This document shows, one piece after another, positions 54,540-64,000 of a DNA stretch of 64,000 bases (positions are counted from its first letter, which is position 1; every line of letters begins with the position of its first letter). Source of the DNA: an uncultured Erythrobacter sp. GTDB taxonomy: Bacteria; Pseudomonadota; Alphaproteobacteria; Sphingomonadales; Sphingomonadaceae. The notes under the pieces were generated by a model. It ran no database searches, was not told the DNA's origin, and saw only the letters and a program-made list of their open reading frames with translations. The DNA is taken from contig CANKYI010000001.1 of assembly GCA_947488085.1 (NCBI GenBank), positions 1,054,001 to 1,118,000 on the forward strand. Direction: 5' to 3'. The position numbers and the translations under genes are program-made.

Positions 54540-56029
54540 CGCGTTTCTCCTATTGCCTGTTCGGGCAAGTCCGACGCCCAATCGCCGCCCAATGCGCGGT
54601 GCACGCCAAGCCTCGCCAATGCGGTATCGCGAGCGGCGGATGAGAGGCTTCCCTCGACCTGATACAATGTTCTCAAGGCATCGAGATAAGCGGTGTATTC
54701 GCCAACACCGGCGGCAAATCGGCGCCTTTGCAGATCAAGCGAGGCCTGTGCATTCTGACGTTGCGCGGTCACCAAGCGATAGCGCCGCCGCTCTTGGCTG
54801 TATTTGCCAATCGCGCTTTGCACCTCGCCATATGCTCCCAGTACCGACTGCGCATAAGCAGCTGCGCGTTGATCATAGACGGCGCGCGCGCTGCGAATAT
54901 TGGCGGATATGCGCCCTGCATCAAAGATCGGCGCGACGATGGAAGATGCGAGGGAAGACGCCCAATTATTGCCAATGTCGAACACTGCGCCGGGGCTCCC
55001 ACCTTGTGTGCCAATCGACCCGCTCAGGTTGATACTGGGAAAGCGCTCTGCCCGCCGTGCCCCGATCCGCAAGCGCGCTGCCTCCATGCGAACGGCTGCG
55101 GCCGCCACATCGGGTCGCTGTTCCAGCAGTTCGATAGGCAGGCCGCTCGGCACATCTTCGAAGACCAGGCGCGGTTGCAACTCGCCCGACAGTGTCTCGG
55201 TCAACTCGTCCGGATACACACCAAGCAACAGCGCAAGTCGCGCTCGCAAACCACCTAGGCTCGTTTCCAACTGCACCAGAGAAACCTGCGTCGCGCGCAA
55301 ATCCTGGCGCACTTGATAGAGTTCGAAACTCTCAATCAATCCTCGCGAAAAACGCTCTTCGCTGCGGCCCACACGGTCTTCCAACACTTCGCTGGTCAAT
55401 TTCGCCAGCTCAATCTGGCGGCGCGCATCGACGATATCGAAATAGGCCGAGATTGTTTCGGCTGCCGAGCTGAGCTGAACAGTGCGCAGGTCATAGGCGC
55501 TGGCGACTGCATCTTGGCTTGCCGCACCCGCATCGCCGCGCACTCTTCCGAACAGATCGAGCTCATAGGATGCGCCTAGGCTGGCGGCGTAATTCTCATT
55601 CTCGATCCGGTCGATGGCACCGCCCGCAATATCGCCAAAGGGTAAGCCGTCCACCGGAGAGCTTGTAGAACTGCCATCCGCACTGGCATTGACCGAAGGC
55701 AGCAGAGCTGAGCGCGCAATCCGCGCTTGCGCACGAGCCTGTTCCAAACGCCCCGCCGCCTCCACTATGTCGAGATTGTTAGCGAGCGCTTGTTCAACAA
55801 AGCCATCAAGCACCGGGTCCTCAAACGCCAGCCACCATTTCTGTGGCACGTATTCACTGGGTTGAATGTCACTGCCAAATGTTGTCGGCAGTTCTGTCAC
55901 GATCTCAGGCTCTGTCGCTTCGGGCGCGAGCGAAACACAAGCTGATAACAGCGACATTGCTCCAAGCGCACCAGCCATGCGCAAGGCAATGCCGCCGTGT
56001 TGATCGAAAGTGCCCGATGTCAGTCTCAC
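54536..56029 (-). CDS. NodT-family efflux outer-membrane lipoprotein
   Basis: A TolC-like channel protein of the NodT lipoprotein group. A lipobox (SLLSAC) ends the signal; the family repeats are seen in WWLAFEDPVLDGFVEQALANNLDIVEAAGRLEQARAQARIARSALLPSVN and in the C-terminal half (TAQRQNAQASLDLQRRRFAAGVGEYTAYLDALRTLYQ). The start is uncertain: GTG 56029 (used), ATG 55978 or ATG 56092; none has a strong ribosome site. First gene of the efflux operon, divergent from ribB. Confidence 0.9.
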   Translation of the reverse strand: MRLTSGTFDQHGGIALRMAGALGAMSLLSACVSLAPEATEPEIVTELPTTFGSDIQPSEYVPQKWWLAFEDPVLDGFVEQALANNLDIVEAAGRLEQARAQARIARSALLPSVNASADGSSTSSPVDGLPFGDIAGGAIDRIENENYAASLGASYELDLFGRVRGDAGAASQDAVASAYDLRTVQLSSAAETISAYFDIVDARRQIELAKLTSEVLEDRVGRSEERFSRGLIESFELYQVRQDLRATQVSLVQLETSLGGLRARLALLLGVYPDELTETLSGELQPRLVFEDVPSGLPIELLEQRPDVAAAAVRMEAARLRIGARRAERFPSINLSGSIGTQGGSPGAVFDIGNNWASSLASSIVAPIFDAGRISANIRSARAVYDQRAAAYAQSVLGAYGEVQSAIGKYSQERRRYRLVTAQRQNAQASLDLQRRRFAAGVGEYTAYLDALRTLYQVEGSLSSAARDTALARLGVHRALGGDWASDLPEQAIGETR

Positions 56030-56082
56030 AATGAAACGGGTTAAAGGGGGCGGTGAACCGTGCAAGTGAAAATTTGTCGCGC

Positions 56083-56178
56083 AATGTGACACGGGCTAGT
56101 GGAAGGCATAAAAACGACCGATTCACATTGCAATATCACATTTAGTAGGTTGTCATCACATTTTGATGTGATATTGCA
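56083..56178. promoter_or_regulatory. Operator-like repeat region between the efflux operon and ribB
   Basis: A perfect 13-bp inverted repeat, TGCAATATCACAT (56129-56141) and its complement (56166-56178), ends on the A of the ribB start codon. TCACATT occurs at 56123-56129, 56136-56142 and 56156-56162, and inverted at 56083-56089. No FMN riboswitch and no ribosome site is visible before ribB. It may be a binding site for the HTH domain of the RibB fusion itself, and in RNA it could mask the start codon. Confidence 0.6.
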
Positions 56179-57434
56179 TGAAAATGAGCACACCGACAAT
56201 CACACGCGTCCGCAACCTCGTCGAAAGCGGAGACATGACCAAGGCCGGCCTCGCACGCGCTGCTGGTCTTCATGCCAACACTTTGCGCGATGCGGCAGAG
56301 CCGGACTGGAACCCGACCGCCGATACGCTGGCAAAGCTTGAGAGTTTTCTCAACGCGAATGATGATCGTCCGGTCCTTGTCGGAGCCGAAGAGATCATCG
56401 ACGAAGCGCGCAATGGGCGCATGTACATCCTTGTCGATGACGAGGATCGAGAGAATGAGGGCGACCTCATCATCCCTGCCCAAATGGCGACACCCGCGGC
56501 AGTCAACTTCATGGCGACGCATGGCCGTGGATTGATCTGCTTGGCGCTGGATAAAGCACGGGTCGATGCACTCGGCCTTGAGCCGATGAGCCGCAACAAT
56601 AAAGAGAGCATGCAGACCGCTTTCACGATCTCGATCGAAGCGAAAGAAGGCGTGACCACTGGTATCTCTGCGGCGGACCGCGCTCGGACCATCTCTGTCG
56701 CGATTGATGCAACAAAGGGCGCTGACGACATCGTGACGCCTGGCCATGTTTTCCCCCTTACAGCGCGCGAAGGCGGCACTTTGGTGCGCGCTGGTCATAC
56801 TGAGGCTGCGGTTGATATCTCACGTCTCGCTGGACTGAATCCATCGGGTGTAATCTGCGAGATCATGAACGAGGACGGCACGATGGCCCGGCTCGATGAT
56901 CTCGTCGCGTTTGCCCGCAAGCACAGCCTCAAAATTGGCACTATCCGCGATCTCATTGCCTACCGAATGCGCAATGACCATCTGGTTGAACGCTTAAGTG
57001 AGCGCAGTTTCGAGAGTGATTATGGCGGTGACTGGCGCCTCATCACCTATCGCGACCGGATCGCCAATAGCGAGGCTTATGTTCTGCAAAAAGGGCATGT
57101 TACCGCCGATCAACCCACCCTGGCCCGCGTTCACCCGATCTCCGTCTTTGACGATGTTCTAGGAGCACCCGGCCCGCGCAAACGCACTTTGCAACGGGCA
57201 ATGGGCGCGATTGGCGATCATGGCTCAGGCGTTATCGTGATCCTCACCCAACGCGTCGGATCAAGCGGTGAATGGAGCCAAGACGAAGAGATCCGCAATA
57301 TCGGCATTGGCAGCCAAATCCTCGCCGATCTGGGCGTGCACGACATGGTCTTGCTTTCCAATTCACGGCCCGATCTCGTCGCGCTTGAGGGATATGGCAT
57401 CACCATCACCGATTTTCATTCGATCCCGGAGTAA
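56178..57434 (+). CDS. ribB: HTH-RibB-RibX fusion: 3,4-dihydroxy-2-butanone-4-phosphate synthase
   Basis: A 418-residue three-part protein. Residues about 5-60 form a helix-turn-helix of XRE type ([21 protein letters not shown]). Residues about 70-270 are DHBP synthase, converting ribulose 5-phosphate to the four-carbon riboflavin precursor; the metal/substrate motif is [11 protein letters not shown] (86-97) and the C-terminal part of the fold is seen in [15 protein letters not shown]. Residues about 280-418 resemble GTP cyclohydrolase II but lack the zinc cysteines and SLRCDCG segment, as in RibBX variants known from proteobacteria, so GCHII activity is unlikely. ATG at 56178 or 56184. Eight bases before ribH. 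Confidence 0.93.
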   Translation: MKMSTPTITRVRNLVESGDMTKAGLARAAGLHANTLRDAAEPDWNPTADTLAKLESFLNANDDRPVLVGAEEIIDEARNGRMYILVDDEDRENEGDLIIPAQMATPAAVNFMATHGRGLICLALDKARVDALGLEPMSRNNKESMQTAFTISIEAKEGVTTGISAADRARTISVAIDATKGADDIVTPGHVFPLTAREGGTLVRAGHTEAAVDISRLAGLNPSGVICEIMNEDGTMARLDDLVAFARKHSLKIGTIRDLIAYRMRNDHLVERLSERSFESDYGGDWRLITYRDRIANSEAYVLQKGHVTADQPTLARVHPISVFDDVLGAPGPRKRTLQRAMGAIGDHGSGVIVILTQRVGSSGEWSQDEEIRNIGIGSQILADLGVHDMVLLSNSRPDLVALEGYGITITDFHSIPE

Positions 57435-57442
57435 CAGTTCAC

Positions 57443-57865
57443 ATGGCCAAAATTCTTATTGTTGAGGCTCGCTTTTACGCCGAGTTGAACGACATGCTGA
57501 TCGCGGGTGCAAAAGCTGCGATTGAGGCTGCGGGGCATGAGGCAGAGGTGCTGACCGTGCCCGGTGCGCTCGAAATTCCCGGAGCCATCGCGCTAGCGGT
57601 GGAGAGCGGCGACTATGCGGGCTTCGTGGCAATTGGCGTCGTCATTCGCGGTGAAACCTATCACTTCGAAATCGTCGCTGGTGAGAGCGCGCGGGCAATC
57701 ATGGCGTTGACGATGGATGCGATTGCGATTGGCAATGGCATTCTGACAGTTGAAAACGATGCGCAGGCATTGGTCCGCGCAGACCCTGCACAAAAGGACA
57801 AGGGCGGCGAGGCCGCAAAGGCGGCTTTGGCGTTGATGGAACTCGCGGATCGCTTCGGCCGCTGA
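57443..57865 (+). CDS. ribH: 6,7-dimethyl-8-ribityllumazine synthase
   Basis: A 140-residue enzyme joining the RibB product to the pyrimidine to form lumazine, the riboflavin precursor. Family features: [13 protein letters not shown] near residue 40, [14 protein letters not shown] with the catalytic His near residue 72, and a phosphate site. It follows ribB by eight bases, so one operon. Other rib genes (ribA, ribD, ribE) are not in the window, which fits the inactive look of the RibX domain. Confidence 0.96.
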   Translation: MAKILIVEARFYAELNDMLIAGAKAAIEAAGHEAEVLTVPGALEIPGAIALAVESGDYAGFVAIGVVIRGETYHFEIVAGESARAIMALTMDAIAIGNGILTVENDAQALVRADPAQKDKGGEAAKAALALMELADRFGR

Positions 57866-58001
57866 GTAGCACGTTAACTGTTAATCGCGCGGATTACGTG
57901 TTTCTACGGATACAGTGATTCATAAGAGCAGGCTAACACAGTCACGCAGGGGCATCGCAGGACCCGCAACCGAACCGGGTCGCACCGAACGGGATATTCG
58001 C

Positions 58002-58229
58002 GTGACAGATTTTAAAGTAACCGAAACGCTGGAATTGCAAGAGTGCCAGCGCGTATTGGAATGTGCATTGCGTCAACTTGACCAAGTCGGGGCTGGCATT
58101 GCCGCGATTCATGTCAATGCGGCAATCGAACAACTCAAAACCAATATTGCTCAAGTCAAAGGTAGCGCCGAAAACAATCTTGAGCCCATGTTGAATTATG
58201 CTTCAGACAGCCCTCGCATCGTGCATTGA
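58002..58229 (+). CDS. Small protein of unknown function
   Basis: A 75-residue protein from GTG 58002 after GGGAT, helical, with ECQRVLECALRQLDQ and a hydrophobic AAIHVNAAIEQLK segment. A longer frame from GTG 57915 exists but its first 29 residues look arginine-rich and non-coding. No family recognised; no clear operon. Confidence is limited. Confidence 0.45.
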   Translation: MTDFKVTETLELQECQRVLECALRQLDQVGAGIAAIHVNAAIEQLKTNIAQVKGSAENNLEPMLNYASDSPRIVH

Positions 58230-58467
58230 TTCACTTTTATTTCATTTTTAATCAATGGGATAGGGGCCATATTGACCGCCTTAGGGGCTTTCCCGTAATG
58301 TGCAGACGCCCAATTCTGGCCTAACACTTTGATCGGGGCACAAGTGGTCTTTTGATCAGCCGTTCTGGCGTGCTCCCCTGATCGGAGACCGTTTTGGCGC
58401 ATTCCAGATCCCTATTGGCCAAGTCCTTTTTGGCAACGTGCCGACCTTCTCATCGGGGGCGTCGCAT

Positions 58468-59073
58468 ATGAGCCAGATGAAGAGCGAACGGCTGCTGACG
58501 GATATCACCATCCACGATACCAGCCCGTCTCAACAAACCGAGATGGACCTCGCGATGCTTGCGGACCAATTGCTGGCGATTGCAGGGGAATTGCGCCGCA
58601 ATGAAGAAACCGGGACCGACAAAGCATGCGTGTCCGGCGCACCTCTGGAGCTTGCACCGCGCGCCGACCGTCTTGCCCAGTTGACGAAGCGGGAAGACAG
58701 CTCAAGTGGATACTCAGGCCGCAGTAAACAGCGCCAAGACCATCTGAACTGGGCCAAGGCCGCCTACACCAATCGTCGCACACGTACGGCCGTTTTTGGC
58801 AACCCGGAGCTGTTTGGAGAGCCAGCATGGGACATCCTACTTGATCTCTACATTGCCTATGTGGAGGACAAGCCAGTCTCTGTTTCAAGCGCGTGCATCG
58901 GGTCAGCAGCCCCGCCTACAACGGGGCTGCGGTGGCTGGGTGTCTTGGCGGAGAACAACCTGGTCTTGCGCGAACACGACCCTGAAGATCAGCGTCGCGT
59001 TTTGGTGCGCCTAACTGCAGCAGGCCTCGCCGCGATGGATGAATATTTTGTCAGAGTGCGTGCGGCCGCTTGA
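58468..59073 (+). CDS. MarR-like winged-helix protein
   Basis: A 201-residue protein. The last 90 residues look like a MarR/winged helix: PAWDILLDLYIAYVEDKPVS, VSSACIGSAAPPTTGLRWLGVLAENNLV, then a wing DPEDQRRVLVRLTAAG. The first 100 residues are polar with KREDSSSGYSGRSKQRQ, probably disordered. Start at 58468 chosen over GTG 58438. It may control genes elsewhere; no adjacent target is evident. It is convergent with eno. Confidence 0.75.
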   Translation: MSQMKSERLLTDITIHDTSPSQQTEMDLAMLADQLLAIAGELRRNEETGTDKACVSGAPLELAPRADRLAQLTKREDSSSGYSGRSKQRQDHLNWAKAAYTNRRTRTAVFGNPELFGEPAWDILLDLYIAYVEDKPVSVSSACIGSAAPPTTGLRWLGVLAENNLVLREHDPEDQRRVLVRLTAAGLAAMDEYFVRVRAAA

Positions 59074-59089
59074 CTGCACCCTGTATGTA

Positions 59090-60502
<1,413 letters not shown>

Positions 60503-60572
60503 TTAGATTATCATATCACGTGCGCGCGCTTTCCCACTGGCAAAGCGCGACAAGTAAGGGCAAAGAGACGAC

Positions 60573-61175
60573 ATGGCAGATGCAAAAACGACCAAGACCA
60601 CCAAAACAACCACGACAAAGCGTGCTGCGCCGAAAAAGCGCGCCGCTCCAAAGAAAACTGGCGCGACCGCCAAGCCTGCGGCAAAACCGGCCGCGACCGG
60701 CTCTGTCGAAGCGAAAAGCCGCTTTAACGCCGCGCTAGAAGAGGCAAAGGCGGGTGCTAATGCACTGCGCGCAGAGGCTGGTAGCCGTGCCGGCGAATAT
60801 CGCGAACAGGCCAAGAGCCGAGGAGATGATTTGATGACTGACGCCAAAGAATACGGCGAAAAAGCGCGTGTGCGTGCTGGCGAGCTGGCAACGGACAGCA
60901 AAACAGCAGCAAGTGATGCAATTTCTTCACTCGGCAAAGTCGTTGGTGATACCGCAGAACAGATTGATGACCGCTTTGGCGAGCAATATGGCGACTATGC
61001 CCGCTCTGCATCGCGCACTCTGGCGGAAACTTCCGCAAAGCTCGAAGCCAAAAGCGTTGAAGAACTGGGCGAAGATGCCCGCGAAGCGGTTCGCAAAAGC
61101 CCCGCGGTCGCTGTTGGCATTGCTGCTGTTGCGGGCTTCCTGCTCGCACGATTGTTTCGCGGTTCGCGCGACTAA
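60573..61175 (+). CDS. Lys/Ala-rich coiled protein with C-terminal membrane anchor (YqjD/ElaB-like)
   Basis: A 200-residue protein: residues 1-45 are a KTT/APKK-rich tail that may bind nucleic acid, the middle is amphipathic helix (AEAGSRAGEYREQAKSRGDDLMTDAKEYGEKARVRAGE), and the end is a TM helix (SPAVAVGIAAVAGFLLARLFRG) of the YqjD/ElaB kind. E. coli YqjD-type proteins can tether ribosomes at the membrane; whether this protein does is unproven. First of four genes in a row. Confidence 0.72.
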   Translation: MADAKTTKTTKTTTTKRAAPKKRAAPKKTGATAKPAAKPAATGSVEAKSRFNAALEEAKAGANALRAEAGSRAGEYREQAKSRGDDLMTDAKEYGEKARVRAGELATDSKTAASDAISSLGKVVGDTAEQIDDRFGEQYGDYARSASRTLAETSAKLEAKSVEELGEDAREAVRKSPAVAVGIAAVAGFLLARLFRGSRD

Positions 61176-61202
61176 TAATACGCGCGTTTTCGGGGGCAGT
61201 GC

Positions 61203-61625
61203 ATGAATGATATGAGCCGGCAATCGGGCGCAGAGGAAGCCAATTCCCCTGCCCCAGAGGCCGCCCCCACTTCTTCCGAAGACGAATCCTTGTTTGATGA
61301 GCTGGGCGCATTGATCGACAATGGTCGCAATTACGCGGCTGCCGAACTCGCCTTTCAAAAGACCCGCGCAGCACTGGCCGGTCGGTCGATCGGCATTGCG
61401 GCGGTTTGCGCAATTGTTGCGATCATCCTGTTGCATATCGCCTTTCTGGCGCTAGCCGTTGGGCTAGTCATGGCGCTGGAGCCAGTCGTCACAATCTGGG
61501 GTGCGATTGGGATCGTGTTCGGCGGGTTGCTGGTCTTGGTTGGCGGTCTTGGCTGGATTGCACTCAAGAACGCGCAGAAGCTCGGTCGCCTATTCTCACC
61601 CGGTGATGAGGGTGGCGAAGCATGA
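61203..61625 (+). CDS. Holin-X/YqjE-family membrane protein
   Basis: A 140-residue protein with two TM helices (about 60-84 and 95-118), of the YqjE / putative holin superfamily III type. In this setting a phage role is unlikely; the neighbouring YqjD-like proteins make it a cell-envelope protein. ATGA overlap with the next gene. Confidence 0.8.
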   Translation: MNDMSRQSGAEEANSPAPEAAPTSSEDESLFDELGALIDNGRNYAAAELAFQKTRAALAGRSIGIAAVCAIVAIILLHIAFLALAVGLVMALEPVVTIWGAIGIVFGGLLVLVGGLGWIALKNAQKLGRLFSPGDEGGEA

Positions 61626-62017
61626 GCAAACTTGAAGCCCGCTTCGAAGAAGACCGCGCGTTGCGCGACACAGCTCGCAAAGTGTTGCTGGCTGATATCG
61701 AAAATGCCCGCACCGATTTCAGCGCAAAGGGCATTGCTGATCGCCTTGGTGGGCGCATTGGTGACGGTGCCAAAGACGTCTATGAAGTCGCCAAGATCCA
61801 TACCGACGACAATCGCGGGATTATTGCGATTATAATCGGCGTCTTGCTGATCTGGCTCGGCCGCGAGCCGATAATGGAAGCTCTTGGCATGGTTGAAGAA
61901 GTGCTGGAGGAAGCCCTCGAGGAAACAGCGTCTGAAGTCGAAGAAGCCCCAGACACCGATATTCCTGACACAATCCCCGAAGTCCCCCTCACACCCGGAG
62001 ATGATGATGAGCACTGA
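61622..62017 (+). CDS. Single-TM protein with acidic tail, unknown function
   Basis: A 131-residue protein: helical N-terminus (ARFEEDRALRDTARKVLLADIENARTDFS), one TM segment (GIIAIIIGVLLIWLG, about 67-82), and a Glu/Asp-rich tail (EEAPDTDIPDT...). Start overlaps the previous stop (ATGA). It overlaps the next gene by 11 bases. Function unknown; part of the YqjD-like cluster. Confidence 0.7.
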   Translation: MSKLEARFEEDRALRDTARKVLLADIENARTDFSAKGIADRLGGRIGDGAKDVYEVAKIHTDDNRGIIAIIIGVLLIWLGREPIMEALGMVEEVLEEALEETASEVEEAPDTDIPDTIPEVPLTPGDDDEH

Positions 62018-62579
62018 AGACCAACGTGACGAGCTGCGCGCGAAGATCGAAGCCAGCGAACGCCGGATGGCGGAACGCACTCTTGCCGACAGCGCGCAGG
62101 AAGTCGCGGGCGTGGCGACCGATTACGTGAAGAAAAATCCTCTCACAGTGCTGGGAGGCGCGGTTGCGGTTGGACTGTTGCTGGGCGCAATGTCCAAACC
62201 GGGGCGGCGGGCGGTTAAAACTGCGGCAACTGGTGCGGCAACCACCGTGAGCGGGGCTGTCGGAGGCGTAGCATCCGGTGCGGCGAGCAGCGTCGGCACG
62301 GCGGCTAAGAAGCGCGGCACCGCGTTTGGCGGACTGTTGGCTGATGCAATAATCGCCTATGGCGTAAAGCTGATCGATGAAGCGATGGACGGAGCGCGCT
62401 CGAGCAAGGACGCAGCTGAAGATATTGGAGACAGCGCTACCGCAAAAGCGCGCGAATTGCGGCGTGATGCAAGCTATGCTGCAGGCACCGCCGCCGATAA
62501 AGGACGCGCCGTCACAAAACGCACACGCAGACGAGCAACGCGCGCAGTACGGGATTTGACCAAGCGGATCAGCAATTAG
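62007..62579 (+). CDS. DUF883/YqjD-like membrane-associated protein
   Basis: A 190-residue protein. Residues 1-45 are helical and charged, then comes a YVKKNPLTVLGGAVAVGLLLGAMSKPGRR segment typical of YqjD-type anchors, a Gly/Ala-rich region, and a basic C-terminus (KRTRRRATRAVRDLTKR). The ATG at 62007 has GGAG six bases upstream and overlaps the preceding gene. Last gene of the cluster. Confidence 0.74.
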   Translation: MSTEDQRDELRAKIEASERRMAERTLADSAQEVAGVATDYVKKNPLTVLGGAVAVGLLLGAMSKPGRRAVKTAATGAATTVSGAVGGVASGAASSVGTAAKKRGTAFGGLLADAIIAYGVKLIDEAMDGARSSKDAAEDIGDSATAKARELRRDASYAAGTAADKGRAVTKRTRRRATRAVRDLTKRISN

Positions 62580-62656
62580 GGGAAAGCGCCCGGCTTGCTA
62601 AGACGAGCGAGCACGGTAAAGGGTCGCTAACAGGCACTTTTTCAGGATCCGATCAA

Positions 62657-62887
62657 ATGGAAGAAACCACCCCAACCCAGCGTCTTCACCTCGTTATGGG
62701 CGGGCGCGTCACCGATCCGCGCGGACATGAATTTGCCGATCCAGAAAGCTTGCACGTCGTCGGCGTGTTCAGCTCTTACGAAGCCGCCGAGTCCGCATGG
62801 CGCGGTCAAGCGCAGCGCACGGTCGACGATGCAGAGATGAAATATGTGATCGTGCATATTCACCAGCTGCTGACCCCCGGCGAATAA
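62657..62887 (+). CDS. DUF4170 family protein
   Basis: A 76-residue protein matching the small alphaproteobacterial DUF4170 family: YLVMGG-type beginning (LHLVMGGRVTD), DPESLHVVGVFSSYEAAESAWRGQAQRTVDDAEMKYVIVH and a short tail. Function unknown. It precedes the GNAT gene by 18 bases. Confidence 0.85.
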   Translation: MEETTPTQRLHLVMGGRVTDPRGHEFADPESLHVVGVFSSYEAAESAWRGQAQRTVDDAEMKYVIVHIHQLLTPGE

Positions 62888-62905
62888 GTCGTTAAACTGG
62901 GCAAT

Positions 62906-63394
62906 ATGCCCTACACAATCCGACCCTTTGTTGAGAGCGACGCGGATGGTCTTGCGGCGCTTACACTGAGCGCTATCCATGCGATCGGCGGGTTGCGCTA
63001 TTCACATGTCCAGATTGACGCATGGGCTGCGAGGCATCCTGGGCCCGACCGATTTGTCGCCCGCCATGCCAAGGGTGATCTGATTTTCGTAGCCGTTGAT
63101 GCGCATGACATATCCGTCGCCTATTCCCTCTTGGAATTGGGCGATGGAGCAAGCGGACATCTCGACATGCTCTATTGCCATCCCGATCACAGCGGCAAGG
63201 GTTTAGCTGACAGACTGCTTGAAGCGGCAGAGGAATCGGCCCGTAGAAACGCAATCACGCGCCTCTTCACAGAAGCAAGCGAATTGGCCCGCCCCGCTTT
63301 CAAACGTGCAGGCTATGAAGTGCTACACCGCCGAAACTTCGAAATCGAAGGTGTCGCGATACACAATTATGCGATGGAAAAACACCTTACTTAG
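62906..63394 (+). CDS. GNAT family N-acetyltransferase
   Basis: A 162-residue acetyltransferase-like protein. The N-terminus IRPFVESDADGLAALTLSAI, the acetyl-CoA binding stretch LYCHPDHSGKGLADRLLEAAEESA near residue 90, and TEASELARPAFKRAGYE near 125 are typical. Substrate unknown. Probably cotranscribed with DUF4170. Confidence 0.88.
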   Translation: MPYTIRPFVESDADGLAALTLSAIHAIGGLRYSHVQIDAWAARHPGPDRFVARHAKGDLIFVAVDAHDISVAYSLLELGDGASGHLDMLYCHPDHSGKGLADRLLEAAEESARRNAITRLFTEASELARPAFKRAGYEVLHRRNFEIEGVAIHNYAMEKHLT

Positions 63395-63413
63395 GTGACT
63401 TGTCGCACAAAGC

Positions 63414-63890
63414 TCAGATGAATTCGATCTTTTCGACGAGGTAGAACTTGTCACCTGACGGGACGGTCACCTCGATCTCTTCTTCGACCTCTTTGCCAAT
63501 CATCGCGCGGGCTAGCGGTGATGAATACGAAATGCGGCCTTTGGCTGCATCCGCTTCAGTTTGACCGACAATCTGATACTTGATCGGCTTGTCGTCTTCA
63601 TCGAGCAAAGTGACGGTCGCGCCAAAGATGATCTTATCACCCGACAATGTTGTGGGATCGATGATCTGTGCACGACTAACCTTGTCCTCCAGATCAGAGA
63701 TATGCGCCTCAACCTGGCCCTGGCGTTCCTTGGCAGCGTGATATTCGGCATTTTCCGACAAATCGCCGTGCGCGCGCGCTTCTTCGATTGCATCGACAAT
63801 AATTGGGCGTTCCTCGCGTAGCGCTTTGAGGTCGGCCATGAGCAGCTCATACCCCTCTGCCAGCATCGGAACCTTTTCCATCGTTGCCAT
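63414..63890 (-). CDS. greA: Transcription elongation factor GreA
   Basis: A 158-residue factor that rescues backtracked RNA polymerase by stimulating transcript cleavage. It starts [14 protein letters not shown] (a few residues before, MATMEK), has the acidic pair of the coiled-coil tip in [21 protein letters not shown], and ends in the FKBP-like domain ([26 protein letters not shown]). Divergent from nothing in view; its promoter lies right of 63890. Confidence 0.97.
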   Translation of the reverse strand: MATMEKVPMLAEGYELLMADLKALREERPIIVDAIEEARAHGDLSENAEYHAAKERQGQVEAHISDLEDKVSRAQIIDPTTLSGDKIIFGATVTLLDEDDKPIKYQIVGQTEADAAKGRISYSSPLARAMIGKEVEEEIEVTVPSGDKFYLVEKIEFI

Positions 63891-64000
63891 TCCCGTTTCT
63901 TTCTCTGTCTAAACCCTGCCCCCGTCCCTATTTTACCGAAATTTCGACTGTGGCCGCTCCGGTAGAAAGCGGCATCTAACCATCGAAATGTCGGGAAAGA

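Noticed and set aside
56093-56177. FMN riboswitch before ribB
   Set aside because: The region is under 90 bases and lacks the conserved RFN segments; it is dominated by AT-rich repeats instead.
61203-61625. Holin-like gene as a sign of prophage
   Set aside because: No lysin, terminase, capsid, tail or integrase is nearby; the gene is embedded in a YqjD/YqjE-like housekeeping cluster.

Overview
The window is a gene-dense stretch (64 kb, mostly high GC) from an alphaproteobacterium. The gene content points to the Sphingomonadales and most probably to the Erythrobacteraceae (Erythrobacter/Altererythrobacter type): a UrcA-family protein, DUF4170, a DOMON-like protein, a NodT-type efflux outer-membrane lipoprotein, a PEP-CTERM protein, and ribB carrying an N-terminal helix-turn-helix. 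This placement is inferred from remembered family distributions, not from a search. Nothing looks like a prophage, plasmid backbone, insertion sequence or CRISPR array.

Layout. 1-7.2 kb: the 3' part of parE, a small membrane protein, a beta-lactamase-fold hydrolase, and a MoxR ATPase/CoxE-type VWA pair split by an opposing transmembrane-free chemoreceptor. 7.2-10 kb: a giant curlin-repeat amyloid gene closed by a strong terminator. 10-17.4 kb: NamZ-like muramidase, TspO, DOMON-like protein, tyrS, PilZ protein, MFS transporter, cysK, and a lower-GC membrane protein with a lysozyme-like motif. 17.4-28.2 kb: mostly minus-strand metabolism and translation (acyl-CoA dehydrogenase with MerR regulator, hisI, comF, ppdK, glyS-glyQ). 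28.3-34.9 kb: an unusual locus in which three TraB/GumN-family proteins surround five related small membrane proteins, one tiny Cro-like regulator and a UrcA protein. 35-42.5 kb: rplY, pth, a Tat-exported SDR, a PEP-CTERM protein, ychF, two unknown lower-GC genes, cspA and mutL, with a decayed second copy of the mutL 3' end beyond cspA. 42.7-48.6 kb: the rod-shape operon mreB-mreC-mreD-mrdA-rodA. 48.6-56 kb: a LuxR-type receptor, a small winged-helix-like protein, tRNA-Lys, and an RND efflux operon (NodT, adaptor, permease). 56-64 kb: an HTH-RibB-RibX fusion with ribH, a MarR-like regulator, eno, a four-gene YqjD/YqjE-like membrane cluster, DUF4170, a GNAT acetyltransferase and greA.

How genes work together. 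MreBCD, PBP2 and RodA form the elongasome, and their genes are joined by stop/start overlaps. The efflux genes overlap in the order outer-membrane lipoprotein, adaptor, permease. ribB and ribH supply two steps of riboflavin synthesis. GlyQ and GlyS form one alpha2beta2 synthetase and overlap by one base (TAATG).

The most novel-looking items are the TraB/GumN-membrane-array locus, the ribB fusion whose start codon sits at the end of a 13-bp inverted repeat, the outsized curlin protein without visible export genes, and the mutL 3'-end remnant. The window start truncates parE; all other genes appear complete.
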